Assembly (NCBI GenBank): GCA_030407085.1 | Contig: CM059587.1 | Span: 98,141,001-98,205,000, forward strand | DNA: 64,000 nt | Direction: 5' to 3' | From: Trichopria drosophilae | Taxonomy: Eukaryota > Arthropoda > Insecta > Hymenoptera > Diapriidae | Shown: piece after piece, positions 1-48,385 of the stretch | Position numbering within the stretch: the first letter of the stretch is position 1 | How the letters are laid out: the number at the start of each line of letters is the position of its first letter | Program-made: the position numbers and the translations under genes | The notes under the pieces: generated by a model | The model's database searches: none | What the model saw: only the letters and a program-made list of their open reading frames with translations | What the model was told of the DNA's origin: nothing

Positions 1-504
1 AGGGTTTCCCGTTTCAATGTCTCACGAAACATAGCCATCGACTATCTTAGGTCGTAGCATTTCTGCAGACAGAGAGAAAGGATTCCTCCTCATCACATTG
101 GATATAAAGCATAACCTAATCGATTTCGCCGTTCGTCGATGCTCGGTAATAAAAAGTGGACGCCGATCGCAGCTCAATGATGCCAAGATCGTCGAAACGC
201 AATCAGAATTTTAAAAATCACAAGAGATCGCAAGAAGCATCGTTTTCGAGCAAACTTTTTAGAAAATTTTGAAAGTTACTGATGTCTGATAGCTGCAGGA
301 GTCTTCCGTTTATGTATGCAGGGCGGGTTCGTTGGAGTTTTTTGTCGGCGAGTTCTGGTTGGAATTGGACGATTACCTAAAGATTCCAAGGAAGCAGAGC
401 CATGGACAGGTTGGAAAAACCATCGGGAAGAGACGATTTGGCCATCAACGAGACGCTGGAGGAACGTCATCGTCAGGAGGAGAGGTGACGGAGGCAGCCC
501 AGTG
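1..504 (+). promoter_or_regulatory. Chsy 5' region (UTR, possible upstream exon boundary)
   Basis: GC is higher than in the intron that follows, with several CpGs. Two acceptor-like CAG sites (ending at 298 and 321) precede the open stretch, so the 5' UTR may be spliced. I see no clear TATA box, and the transcription start is probably upstream of the window or CpG-type. An ATG at 316 is in frame with the main start at 505. Confidence 0.35.
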
Positions 505-38618
<38,114 letters not shown>

Positions 38619-39140
38619 TCCGTAGAAATGATCGACTTTTTCTTGTAAATCGTTTTTTGCTTGATGCTAGAAACGTCCTGGAAATATTTATTTGACGTTC
38701 AGTAACGCTTTGGTACAATATCTTTTCCGAATGTGCCACATCATAAACTATCTGTACAATATTTTCTATTGTCAAGTTGAGTGATATCCAGCAATGTATA
38801 GAACTTTTAAAAATATCCCGACATTTTTAACTAAATTTACTAAGGAAATTATTTTCGAAAACGTATTTTATTTTTATTATAAAAAATTGATAATGCAAGG
38901 GATTCGCGTCGTTATAATAACGTCGAACAAGACAAGACAGTTGAATTTCTATTTCTAACGAAATTTGTGTTGTGAAATTCATCTATAGAGAGTGCTCATG
39001 AACCACCTCGTAAATTTGTGTCTCTTCGATCAAAAACGTTATGATTACGTAAAACAGACGCTTATGTATTAATTAGACAACGAATTGTAAGTAATGTATA
39101 AAAAGCATCTTAGGCATATACAGCTGAATAAATGTGATAT
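38619..39140 (+). terminator. Chsy 3' UTR with poly(A) signal
   Basis: About 500 bases of AT-rich sequence follow the stop codon. A canonical AATAAA lies at 39127-39132, followed by a GT-rich stretch, so cleavage near 39145-39160 is expected. A second AATAAA lies near 39226. Which is used cannot be told from sequence. Confidence 0.55.
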
Positions 39141-39289
39141 TACGGTGCCTTTACTACTTTGGGTTCATTTCGCTATCATTTTTCGGTTAACCTTTCCTTC
39201 ATTTCCTTTTTATACTAATTTAATAAATAATATACCTCATTCCACATTAAAAATAAAAATATTTTGAAGGACTATAAATGTAATAAAAT

Positions 39290-40117
39290 GAAGAGTTCTT
39301 TGGAAGAAGGGCACATCTCAAAAACCGTGTTTTGATCAAATCGCCTTTTTAGTTTTTATATGTGTGTTAAATAGAATCAGTGGACATCAAAGCTCTAAAA
39401 TCTTCATAAAAAGTATTGACTAACTAATTACAAGGTAAACATATGAAAAAAATAACACAATTTTTATTTTAATAAAAAAATTAGCAGTCATAAAAAATTT
39501 TTGAGATGTGCCCTTTTTCCACAGAATGACTATTTTTATATACAATGATCATAATTCGTAAGAAAATAATTTATATATGTGTAAATTGGGTTCAAAAATG
39601 TATTCTGTCTTTGTATTTTTGCACTCCTATTTTTGCTGTCGTACTGAGAACGTTTTCTTTTGGTAGACGACATTTCGCACAGACTTTTTGATCAAAATAT
39701 CAAATAACACTGATTTTCAAGTTGTATTTAGAAAGCGACTTGCCTACTTTAGTTAATCACTGCAATAAACTACACATGAATTGTAAACAAACCAATACGT
39801 AATTACTGTTTGTTTACATTACGCCGTAAATTAAGTGTTATTAAATATTGTTACCTGTACATATATTAGAACAAAATATTAATCTAGAGAAGAATTTATT
39901 GATTTAAAGTAAATAATTTAAAATTTAAAGGGAAAATTTTTCGAGATATGCCCTTTTTCCATAGAATGATACTTATTGTTGGCCATAATTTTCACAAATA
40001 ACAAGATATTTCAATTATTTTTAATGAGAATATAGTAAATGGTTAGTAGATTCAGAAAAACAGTTCTCCCGAAAAAGGTCATATCTCGAGATGTGCCCTT
40101 CTTCCTAAGAACTCTTC
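39290..40117. mobile_element. 828-bp element with GAAGAGTTCTT ends
   Basis: The left end GAAGAGTTCTTTGGAAGAAG and the right end CTTCCTAAGAACTCTTC are inverted repeats of about 30 bp, each containing GGGCACATCTC or its complement. Two further internal copies (GATGTGCCCTTTTTCCACAG at 39506 and GATATGCCCTTTTTCCATAG at 39944) repeat the subterminal word. No transposase; a non-autonomous DNA element just after the Chsy gene. Confidence 0.7.
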
Positions 40118-40119
40118 AA

Positions 40120-41045
40120 ATGTCTCTGGTGACATACGTGACGACTGAGAACTGTCAAACTCTCTGTGTTATACCAGGCAACTATCAGAATATACTATAC
40201 ACGAAATGGACCACGTCCCCTACTTTATTTTTATTTATAATAATACATCGTGATAGAAAATTAGAGCAAAACACTTGTAAGGTTACATACCGAGCTTGCA
40301 ATAACTCGGTATGTTTTATATAAGACTAACAAACTACCTGTTTCTCTACACAGCGTAGTAATTCGAAACCTATTCGCATACCGATAGCCAAACATAACTA
40401 TAACACCTAACGGCGTTAAAAGAAAATAAGTCGGTCGATTATAAAAGTAATAACCTTATAATAAAGGTTAATCCTTTCAAATACGGCGTCCTTCAGGAAT
40501 TTTTTAATTCATTTTAATTCAATTAAACATCATTTTGAGGTCACTTACTTCCTTACTTCGGCAACACGTTTGAGAAAATAAATAATATAATGTTTGTCAT
40601 GAATTTTTGAGTTTATTTATTTATAATAACATATGAGTTCTCCTCCTCGCCACTTAGCGGCGATGTTTACTACTATTAGATGAATATTGTAAAATACGTG
40701 GATAAATGCGCACTCAAACGAAAAAAAAATGTTACAAAAAAAGAAACTCAAAAGTCGGTTGATGACGCCCTCTGTAATGTTTTCCAAGCAATAATGATAC
40801 AAACCACCGACTTTATTTGATCAGATAAAACATAAATAATGCTAAAAACAAAAAAAAATAGAGAATTTGAATATTTTTTGGAAAATTTTAACATTTTAAC
40901 ATTTCGCCTTACCGAACCTGACCGGGATATATATACCACACCTTTAGGCTTGACTCGTCAATGTCTTATCTTATAGCTTTGCCCCAAGTTAGGTTAGGTT
41001 AGGGACCTTAAACAACATTTCTATAGAAAAATGCGATTCGCAAGG
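40120..41045. other. Intergenic DNA, nothing gene-like
   Basis: AT-rich. Three TTAGG units in tandem at 40986-41002 are the only notable sequence. A TATATATA stretch lies at 40927-40935. Confidence 0.45.
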
Positions 41046-41049
41046 TAAA

Positions 41050-41265
41050 AATGTTTTATAAAGTTTTTATAAAATCTTTATACAACTTTTATAAAGAAAT
41101 GATTCTATAAAGTTTTTATTAAGGTTTTATACATACACATTTTATACAATATTGTAATAAAAAATTAATAAATGTATATGTCCACATAAAAACTTTATAA
41201 AAACTTTATATAAACTTTATAGAATCATTTCTTTATAAAAGTTGTATAAAGATTATTTATGTGTA
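41050..41265. repeat. Inverted repeat of TTTATAAA-type words
   Basis: ATCTTTATACAACTTTTATA at 41069 and AGAAATGATTCTATAAAG after it recur inverted as CTTTATAGAATCATTTCT and TATAAAAGTTGTATAAAG at 41217-41252. Fold-back MITE remnant of about 200 bp. Confidence 0.55.
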
Positions 41266-41414
41266 TTTTTATACACACCCTAAAGGAACAGCAGAATTGT
41301 AAGAAATTGCATTACGTAACGTTATGAAAAGTTTGTTTATCTAAAAGATATCCAAATATTTAAATGCTAAAGTTCTCCATTATGCCAATCAAATACATAC
41401 CTGTAACTCAACTG

Positions 41415-41771
41415 TCAAGTCTTCTTAAAAGCGACTAACCGGCAACGATTAAATAACCAGTTGTAACTAAGCAATATCGAAAGTACATCCTGTGACGAGG
41501 CAGTTAACGAAAGTTCGTTAATATTCACGTTTCGTGAAAACAAAATGACGTCTTGAAAATCGTGTACCTCCGATTCTTTTCGGTTTTTGGCTTCATGAAA
41601 CTGAAAGTGATTTATCAATATCTTTTTCAGTTTGGATAATAAAATACACCGTAACTTATTTTTTGTTAAATTTTTCACAAAAAAGTTGAAATGAAACTTG
41701 CAGAGCATGTTTTGCATAAGATTATTGCCTTTACCAATAGATATAATAGTGCTTAATGAAGAAATGTACAC
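41415..41771 (-). other. Unrecognised 118-codon open frame
   Basis: Open on the minus strand, with mixed composition (KNRKESEVHDFQDVILFSRN). No motif, signal peptide or splice context identified. Its start overlaps the edge of the MITE at 41768, which argues against a conserved gene. Confidence 0.12.
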
Positions 41772-41944
41772 TGAAAAAAATTCTTAGTTAATTTGACTAC
41801 TTTTTAAATACTGAAAGTATTTCAATAGGTCCTCAACGGAATTTTATAGGTTATAGTTACAACCGTAAAGTTAAATCAACAAAAAATATAGTTATGGAAA
41901 CGACATTTTGGCAGAAATTTTATTTAGTGGAATTATTTTTAGTG
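41768..41944. mobile_element. CACTGA-type MITE, diverged
   Basis: TA then CACTGAAAAAAATTCTTAG at the left; AAATAATTCCACTAAA-like complement at the right (AATTATTTTTAGTG). About 177 bp, the same end type as 22380-22604 but with unrelated interior. Confidence 0.4.
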
Positions 41945-42199
41945 CAGCTATTGGCAGTTGCTTTTTTATTATAATAGTGCATACCTTTTTGAGTTTTATG
42001 CGCAGTATCGCATTTCTTGATCTCCAATCATTCGGAATACTTTGTCGTTTACTGGATAAATAATATTAACTTAAATAAAAATAGTAAAATTAACAACACC
42101 AACAAAGTTATACTAACAAATTTACGCGCAGGATTGTTGAATATTATGCTTAATGGGCGAGTATCCGATATTTCTGTTGCAAATCATGTAGGACCTACT

Positions 42200-42300
42200 C
42201 TTTATAACCACTTTGTCTACGCAGAATTGTTAAAATTTCAGTCAGCCATTTTGAATTTTGAAAATCTGACATCCGAAATAGAAACCTTTGCATTGATTTC
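42200..42300. repeat. Single inverted module scrap
   Basis: CAGCCATTTTGAATTTTGAA at 42242-42261 followed by AATCTGACATC, the reverse-sense end of the module. The flanking part is lost. Confidence 0.4.
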
Positions 42301-42935
42301 TATGAAAAGTTGTTCATGTACATGGACGTTAAGCACAGGAAGATTTTCACGAAGAAAACTTAGAAGAAATCGACATTTTTAATTCATGATCGGTTAACGT
42401 CACTATAAAATAGATGGCATTATGCCGCAGGATCCAGATGCGCTATTCGATTGGATAACGCTTTCGTATCAAAACAATAACTTTTTATAAAAAGATTTGA
42501 GATTTTTTCGCCTTTCTTCCTTTTCAAAACGCCATATTGAATAACCAGTGAAATTTATGTGAAAATGAAGTTCACATTCGGAAAGAGCATACTCGGAAAT
42601 TATAAACTGTGAAGTGTCGAAGAGTTTCATTTAGTTTTTTTACAACTATCGATATGAAAAACTGTGACAATTTGTGCTACTCCCCGTGTTATCGGGGTGT
42701 TATATATTCAATACGCCATTTTGTATATCACTTTATGTTCTTTCGAGTTTTCAATTATAGAGCTGGCTACTTCTGTCATTGCCGGTTCGGTTTTAATTGT
42801 AGGCCTATTTTGCTCGTATAGCATTAAATGTTATAAACGCGTTTTTCTCAAAACTACGTACTTTAACTGACCCAAAACTTAACTCAAATAAATTATCTCC
42901 GACAAACTTGACATTTTTCAATATATTTTAAAATA

Positions 42936-43500
42936 TTGAAAAAAATTAAATTGTAAAGTTCTTTTTTATCCGTCTATATTTGAAATAGGTGTGTTAGAAA
43001 TAACTTCTTGGTGTAGCGGACAGGTGGATAAAAATACGATTTATTATAGTCCATAATTTAAACTTTTCAGTTCTTAAGTCTTTGATTTCATGTATAACGT
43101 CGTTAATTTCAGTTTTTAAAATGTTTTTCTTAAAATCAGATATAATCTTATGAGTTTTGTTGGTGTTGTAATTTCGATAAAAGTGAAAATGATGTGAAAG
43201 GTCTAAGTTAAGGATATGTTTAGGTAAGAATCTTCTTGATCGACATGTCAGTAAAAAAATTCTTCTTGCGATTGCATTACTTAATCTCTCGTTGATCATC
43301 TTCCAACCTTTCATGAAGTGCCAAGTTTCCCTTCCAAAGTGAAAATAAATCCAATTATAGAAGCTCATTTCTTGGAACTTGTGTACCATTGAAAATTTTG
43401 AAAAAAATTAAATTGTAAAGTTCTTCTTTATCCGTCTATATTTGAAATAGGTGTGTTAGAAATAACTTCTTGGTGTAGCGGATAGGTGGATAAAAACACG
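42936..43500 (-). mobile_element. Penelope-like element fragment between 103-bp direct repeats
   Basis: Two 103-bp direct repeats (42936-43038 and 43398-43500) differ at only a few positions and both contain ATCCGTCTATATTTGAAATA and TGTAGCGGA(C/T)AGGTGG. Between them a minus-strand frame (43389-42994, 131 codons) reads IARRIFLLTCRSRRFLPKHI...NYNTNKTHKII, which resembles the N-terminal region of Penelope-like proteins. Partial tandem copies producing LTR-like repeats are typical of that class. Truncated; no RT core here. Confidence 0.5.
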
Positions 43501-43834
43501 AAAAAAGCCATGTGTATGATTGCTTTTTTATATTGCACAGTTTTTATTGTAAACAATCATGTTACCGAAGAAGTCATTTCCAATTGCATACATTTTTACA
43601 AAATAGTTTTCACAAAGATGTTTAAGTCATCCAAGTATTTTTATCACAATATTTCATTCTTGATCTTCAATTTGCAATTTCATAACGGTCTTAAAATTGA
43701 ATTCATCAAAAGTTATTAGTAAAAAATGTTTAGAGAACACAAAAAATTGGGGTTATACAACCAGTTTGTTCTATACTGATGTTATTTAATTTATGAACGC
43801 TATATTACTCTTACCTGATTTTATTTTATTTTTT

Positions 43835-43866
43835 CTGATGAGGGCAACAAACCAGTGCCGAAAACG
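43835..43866 (+). ncRNA. Hammerhead-ribozyme-like motif (Penelope type), degenerate
   Basis: CTGATGAG, then GGCA...TGCC able to form stem II, then GAAAACG. CUGAUGA and GAAA are the two conserved hammerhead core blocks. Penelope-like elements are known to carry minimal hammerheads in their terminal repeats. One unpaired G precedes the stem and the third core element was not located, so activity is doubtful. Confidence 0.4.
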
Positions 43867-44100
43867 TTAAAACGTTGTTTGTAATTTTGTATTCGTTTTT
43901 TTTCCGTCCTTTTTTTCTTTTTTTTCGTTCTTGTAAACTATTTGTATTGTGACCGTCACTTAATGCTATTTTGTCTCAATTAATTTATTATAAACGGTCG
44001 AGAAGTATTTAATAATTTATTCATAATTATACAACCAATATATAACCTTGACGTTACCGTCAACGTTCCGGTTGGTTGTTATTTCACAGTCAGCTAGATG

Positions 44101-45709
44101 CCCTAGTAGAGAAATGAGCGAATTCTGCAAGCAGACTGAGAGAAGATCTGCTGAAGGCTGTAAATGGAGTATGTCCGAATTTGCGCGATGATCTGCCGTC
44201 AGATCCTTCCTAAACAATCGAAAGTGTTAACTAACTGCAGAATCTTCTTTGCTTTGTTTTCTGAAGGAAAACTTTGGTTTCTTTTATAAAATAAATCGCA
44301 GTCTCTGGGAAGAATCTTCATCGTTATGAACTCTACCTTAATACGACGGTATATGTCAAAACCTATAATAAGAATCTTCGCTATAACCAATTGAAACTCT
44401 TATTGAATGCAGTCTGCTTTACTGCGTCACCATGGACTTTTCAGTACAAAATCATGAAGATTCGATTTTTTTTACAAAAAATACCAGAACATAAAAGATA
44501 AGACAAAATCATTTAGTACGGTAAATTATCGGTAAATTGCTTTAAAATATTCTAGGAGATCATATACATATATAGCGTAGAAAATAGCCGGAATTTTGAA
44601 AAATTGATTAATAATTTTTAATTCACGTTTTTTTTCACAAATTATTTGCACAATTTTTGTGCAATCGTGGAGTGTTTAAAATGTAATTTTGCAATATCAC
44701 ATTTTGGAATATTATACTCAAAAGAATGTTTCTTAAAACGAATAAAAAAATTAATTATGTCGATTATTTTAAAAAAGAGAATCTGAAAATTTGTATCTTA
44801 AACTTAGGCATTCAAGTTATTTATTAATCATTAATTTAAATGAATTGTATACCGAATCTTCATTCCAGATATTCTAGTGTATAATATACTTTATAATATA
44901 CTTTACATACAAACTGATTTTGAAAATTTGTAAATTTTCAAAAATCTGAAATATTTCGAAAACGGTAAGTGATACCCGAAATCTGACAAAATTTCAGAGG
45001 TTGTCACAAGGAGGGATGACAAAGTTTCTTTCAGTTTGACGATTTCTTAGGTTTAAATTTTATCGAATCGCAAAATGTTATTGGAGTAAATTGTAGGCTT
45101 TTTCAAGCTAATTTCGAGGTAATTTTACGCTATGTGTAGAGAGGACTGAGTTAGATTGGAAAAATAACAAAAAAATGGAAGAAATAGCGATTTTTGTCCC
45201 TTTATCGCGATTTTGGCACCGTTTACCTTCATTTATATATCAAATAAAGTGAAATTTCTTTACTTAGACATCATTTAGAAACTTTTCCAACGGTAAGCCA
45301 AAAAACAATTTTTTTACGGACACCCTAGTGTATACGTGTATGTATGTCAGTATCATAAATTTCAGCTTTCAAACAAATTTCTAACTTATGAAATAGCAAT
45401 CGACTGAATTTCCCTTAATATTCTAGTCTAGCTAAACTAACATTCTGCTAATAGATTCTTCCAGTCATCTGTATGAGAATCACGTAACATTTTACCAGAC
45501 ATAAGAATCTGCATTCAGTCTGTATTCAGATACCACTATGCAGAGTATTTATAAAAAAAAGCTTCTGCTGAAGATCTTCTATACGACTGCATTGAGTTGA
45601 CGTGAAGAATCTTGTGCGAAGAATCATCCATCAAACTGCAATAATTTTAATCTCAGATTGTCATTACAGAATCTTCTTTCCTCTGGTCATGAAGATGACT
45701 CTACTAGGG
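44101..45709. mobile_element. 1.6-kb element with CCCTAGTAGAG ends and GAAGATTCT subterminal repeats
   Basis: CCCTAGTAGAG at 44101 and CTCTACTAGGG ending at 45709 are exact 11-bp inverted ends. Both subterminal parts are dense in AGAATCTTC/GAAGATTCT words (for example 44238, 44312, 44372, 45602, 45668). The middle is AT-rich without ORFs. Target duplication not evident. Such words also fit the heat-shock-factor pair GAAnnTTC. Confidence 0.5.
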
Positions 45710-46190
45710 TGTAGCGATTATGGGCCCAAAAACAGGAAAAAGGCCTATTTTTGCCAAATATCTGACGAAGTGGCACATAAGAATTTTTAGAGTTTGAAAA
45801 GACGAAGAATTTGCCCCCTCGTATTTTCGATTTCGATAAAAATTGAGTCAGCGCGAACACTTTTAATAAATTGGCGAAATAAATTATACGTGAAAATTGA
45901 CCTTTTTTCTGTTTTTGAGGCCATAATTTTAGATATATTCATCGCAGGTCAAATGCTCTTACGGAAGAATTGTATGGCTTAAAAAACTTGAAAATGAGCC
46001 CTCACTCATTAAACTAATTTAAAAGCGAGCCGAATTATTAAAAAAAAAGTAATTTTTTTTCTAAACTTCAATGGCCCGTTAGTCAAATTCTTAGCCTTAG
46101 ATCCAATTTCGGTATAGGACTTTTTTGTTTGAAATATCATGGACAATCACCTCCTGAAATTTCGTAACCCAGTTCTTGGACACCCTGTAT
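45710..46190 (-). repeat. Common insect repeat ending in ACAGGGTGTCC
   Basis: On the minus strand the segment begins TATATACAGGGTGTCCAAGA (46190 downwards) and runs through CTGGGTTACGAAATTTC. ACAGGGTGTCC starts are common among dispersed insect repeats. A shorter GGACACCCTAGTGTATAC occurs at 45320. The other terminus is uncertain. Confidence 0.35.
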
Positions 46191-46191
46191 A

Positions 46192-47074
46192 TAAACTTTG
46201 GTACATTCAGATTATAATGCTGTTTTATACATGCTATTGTTGATAAAATATTCCAATTAGGTTATGTTTCATTATTAGAGACTGCGTTATTCGCAAGTCC
46301 ACCAATGTCCTGAAGTTAGGTATTTCTCAAAATATTGGAAAAAGCTACTCATTTCAGTAAATGAAGTCGAATTTCGATGAAAATGATTTCCATTTGCTGG
46401 TGACAATTGCAAACTTGTCTTACTTAAGTAAGATTAAATTAAAACGAAAATCAATTAATTTCTTATTCTTCTCTTCTCTTTTCGGATGAAGCTCATTAAT
46501 TTTGTTTACTGAATAGACTCTCCATATCATTTTTCAAAATTTTCATTCACATTTTCGTTACTTTGTTAATAAAATATTCTGATATTCTGTCTAAAACCGA
46601 TTTTTGTCGGCCAATTTATAAAACAATAATAATGATACTTACCTTATAGATACATTTTTTAAATTTCGCTTAGTGATCGCCTTTAAATTATTAAAAACAA
46701 AAATTAAAACGTCTACTCGGTAAAATTCAGCAATTTACAAATTATATTACATTTTTCTTCTAATTCGGTTTGAAAAAATTTGTTCAAGAACGTTCCTGCG
46801 CAAGAAAAAGACTTGAAAATTATACGACTTTCTCTCGTGCTGTCTTCACACCTCTTGTATTTACCTGGTCTCGAAATAAAATATCATTTTGCTTATCTTT
46901 TTAAAAAAAAAATGTAGTTTAGTTATTTCACAAATTAAAAATGTAACTTCACATAAAATGTTGCAATTTTAGCGTCTAATAGGTAAAAGAGGTGAAATAG
47001 GATATGGATTGTTCGGTATTTTATTTTTCGTGAATTTTTAGGAAAATCTGCAGTTTACTTTCGCAGGAACGTCC
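46192..47074. other. Intergenic DNA with a small inverted-repeat element
   Basis: GAACGTTCCTGCGCAAG at 46789 and CTTTCGCAGGAACGTC at 47058-47073 are inverted, suggesting a MITE of about 285 bp. The TTAA element at 47079 sits directly against its right end. The remainder is AT-rich and anonymous. Confidence 0.4.
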
Positions 47075-47078
47075 TTAA

Positions 47079-47767
47079 CCCTTTGCGGCACAGTGGTTCC
47101 AATTGGAACCACCTTTTTGTAAACAATTTTTTACGAATTTGAAGTAGTTTTTATTCTATTTATTCGCTATTTTTTTTTGTTACATGATCATGGAATGTTA
47201 AAATATCAAAATTTATGCACAGATTACGTAAAATTATTGTCATTTTGTTAATAATTAATAAACAAAGTGTAAAAATTGCCATTTTTAGATAAAACATTCA
47301 TTATTGACGAACCTTTTAGAGAAAATCTTACTAAGCTGCGTACTTGAGGGTTTTTGGGGTCGCTGATTAAGAATCTGACTTCAGATTTTGAAAATTCAAA
47401 ATGGCGGATCCAAGATGGCCGATCGAAATGTGAAAAATTACTCGATCGAGATGAAAATAGGTACTTTGGGGTCGCTGATTAAGAATCTGACTTCAGATTT
47501 TCAAAATTCAAAATGGCGGATCCAAGATGGCCGATCGAAAAGTGAAAAATTACCCGATCGAGATGAAAATAGGTAGTTTGGTGTTTTTGGGGTCACTGAT
47601 TGCAAATATGAATTCAGATTTTGAAAATTCACAATGGCGGATTCAAGATGGACGACTAAAATTCCGCCATTTTGTATTTTCAAAATCTGAGTTCAGCGAT
47701 CCTAATAACCCCCGAGTACCCAGTTTCATTAAAAATGGTTCACAAGAAAAATGTATGCCGCAAAGGG
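47079..47767. mobile_element. piggyBac-like element with tandem ~115-bp modules
   Basis: TTAA at 47075-47078 and 47768-47771 flank 689 bp with ends CCCTTTGCGGCA...TGCCGCAAAGGG. The interior has three forward modules in tandem (about 47345-47464, 47465-47576, 47577-47660), each with GGGGTCGCTGATT, TCAAAATGGCGGATCCAAG and GATCGAGATGAAAATAGG, then one inverted module (CGCCATTTTGTATTTTC...ACCCCCGAGTACCC). ORFs here (47388-47841) are repeat translations. Best preserved member of the family in the window. Confidence 0.85.
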
Positions 47768-48134
47768 TTAATACAAAAAATATGAAAAATAAAATTTACC
47801 TAGTTCTTTTCAGCAATGCCAGTAGTGAACTCTGCTCTTGAACTTCAATCCCTCATGGATATTCTAAGAAATCAACTGAAAATTTAATCGGAAAAGACGA
47901 ACAATCATGATTTTATCCCAATTTCGACAGCTGACTGATCCTAAAAAATAAGAGGTAAGGATATGTATGAAATGATGATCTACTCTCACAATTAAACGAA
48001 TTCTCTCATCGTATTTTATTTCATTCGTAATACTTAAGCATCAAACGTAAAAAAACATTCACAGAAGATTCTGAATCTCATCGAATTTTGGTGCTCGTTT
48101 ATTTTCTTCGATTAAAAGCAATTCGATTGGAAGA

Positions 48135-48385
48135 TCAGTGTTTAACTCTTGGACATTCTTGATGACGAATGCATCGTCCTCCCATCGCGTCACGAACGTA
48201 TCCTTCCTTACAAACGCAGCCGTTCGTGCAAACTTTTTTTGTCGTACAAGTTTCATCTGGTGTATATTCCTCGCCGTAAACTTCGCATGTTTTTTGGCAC
48301 ATTGGATTTGCGCCGCAACGACTGTACACTTGCGTTCCGTCGCATCGGGCCTCAGGATTATCGCCGTAGATGTTATTTATATTGT
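48135..48385 (-). CDS. TIL-domain exon 2 and stop
   Basis: The acceptor (CATAACAG) ends at 48386. The exon has 83 codons including TGA. Cysteine spacing C-x8-C-x5-C-x3-C-x12-C-x5-C-x3-C-x-C-x12-C-x5-C matches the TIL fold with five disulfides (CDGTQVYSRCGANPMC..., GCVCKEGYVRDAMGGRC). The reactive-site loop lies between cysteines 5 and 6 and contains TTKKV, so a Lys P1 and trypsin-like targets are plausible (inference). An AATAAA at 48103-48098 follows the stop by 32 nt. Plus-strand frames over the same bases are shadows. Confidence 0.9.

Noticed and set aside
41415..41771. 118-codon minus-strand ORF as a gene
   Set aside because: No recognisable domain or transcript signals; the start overlaps a MITE end. 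Listed only as an unrecognised frame.
47388..47841. ORFs with WRIQDGRSK-type repeats
   Set aside because: They translate the tandem module of a TTAA-type transposon. The same peptide pieces occur wherever the module occurs, with stops and frameshifts.
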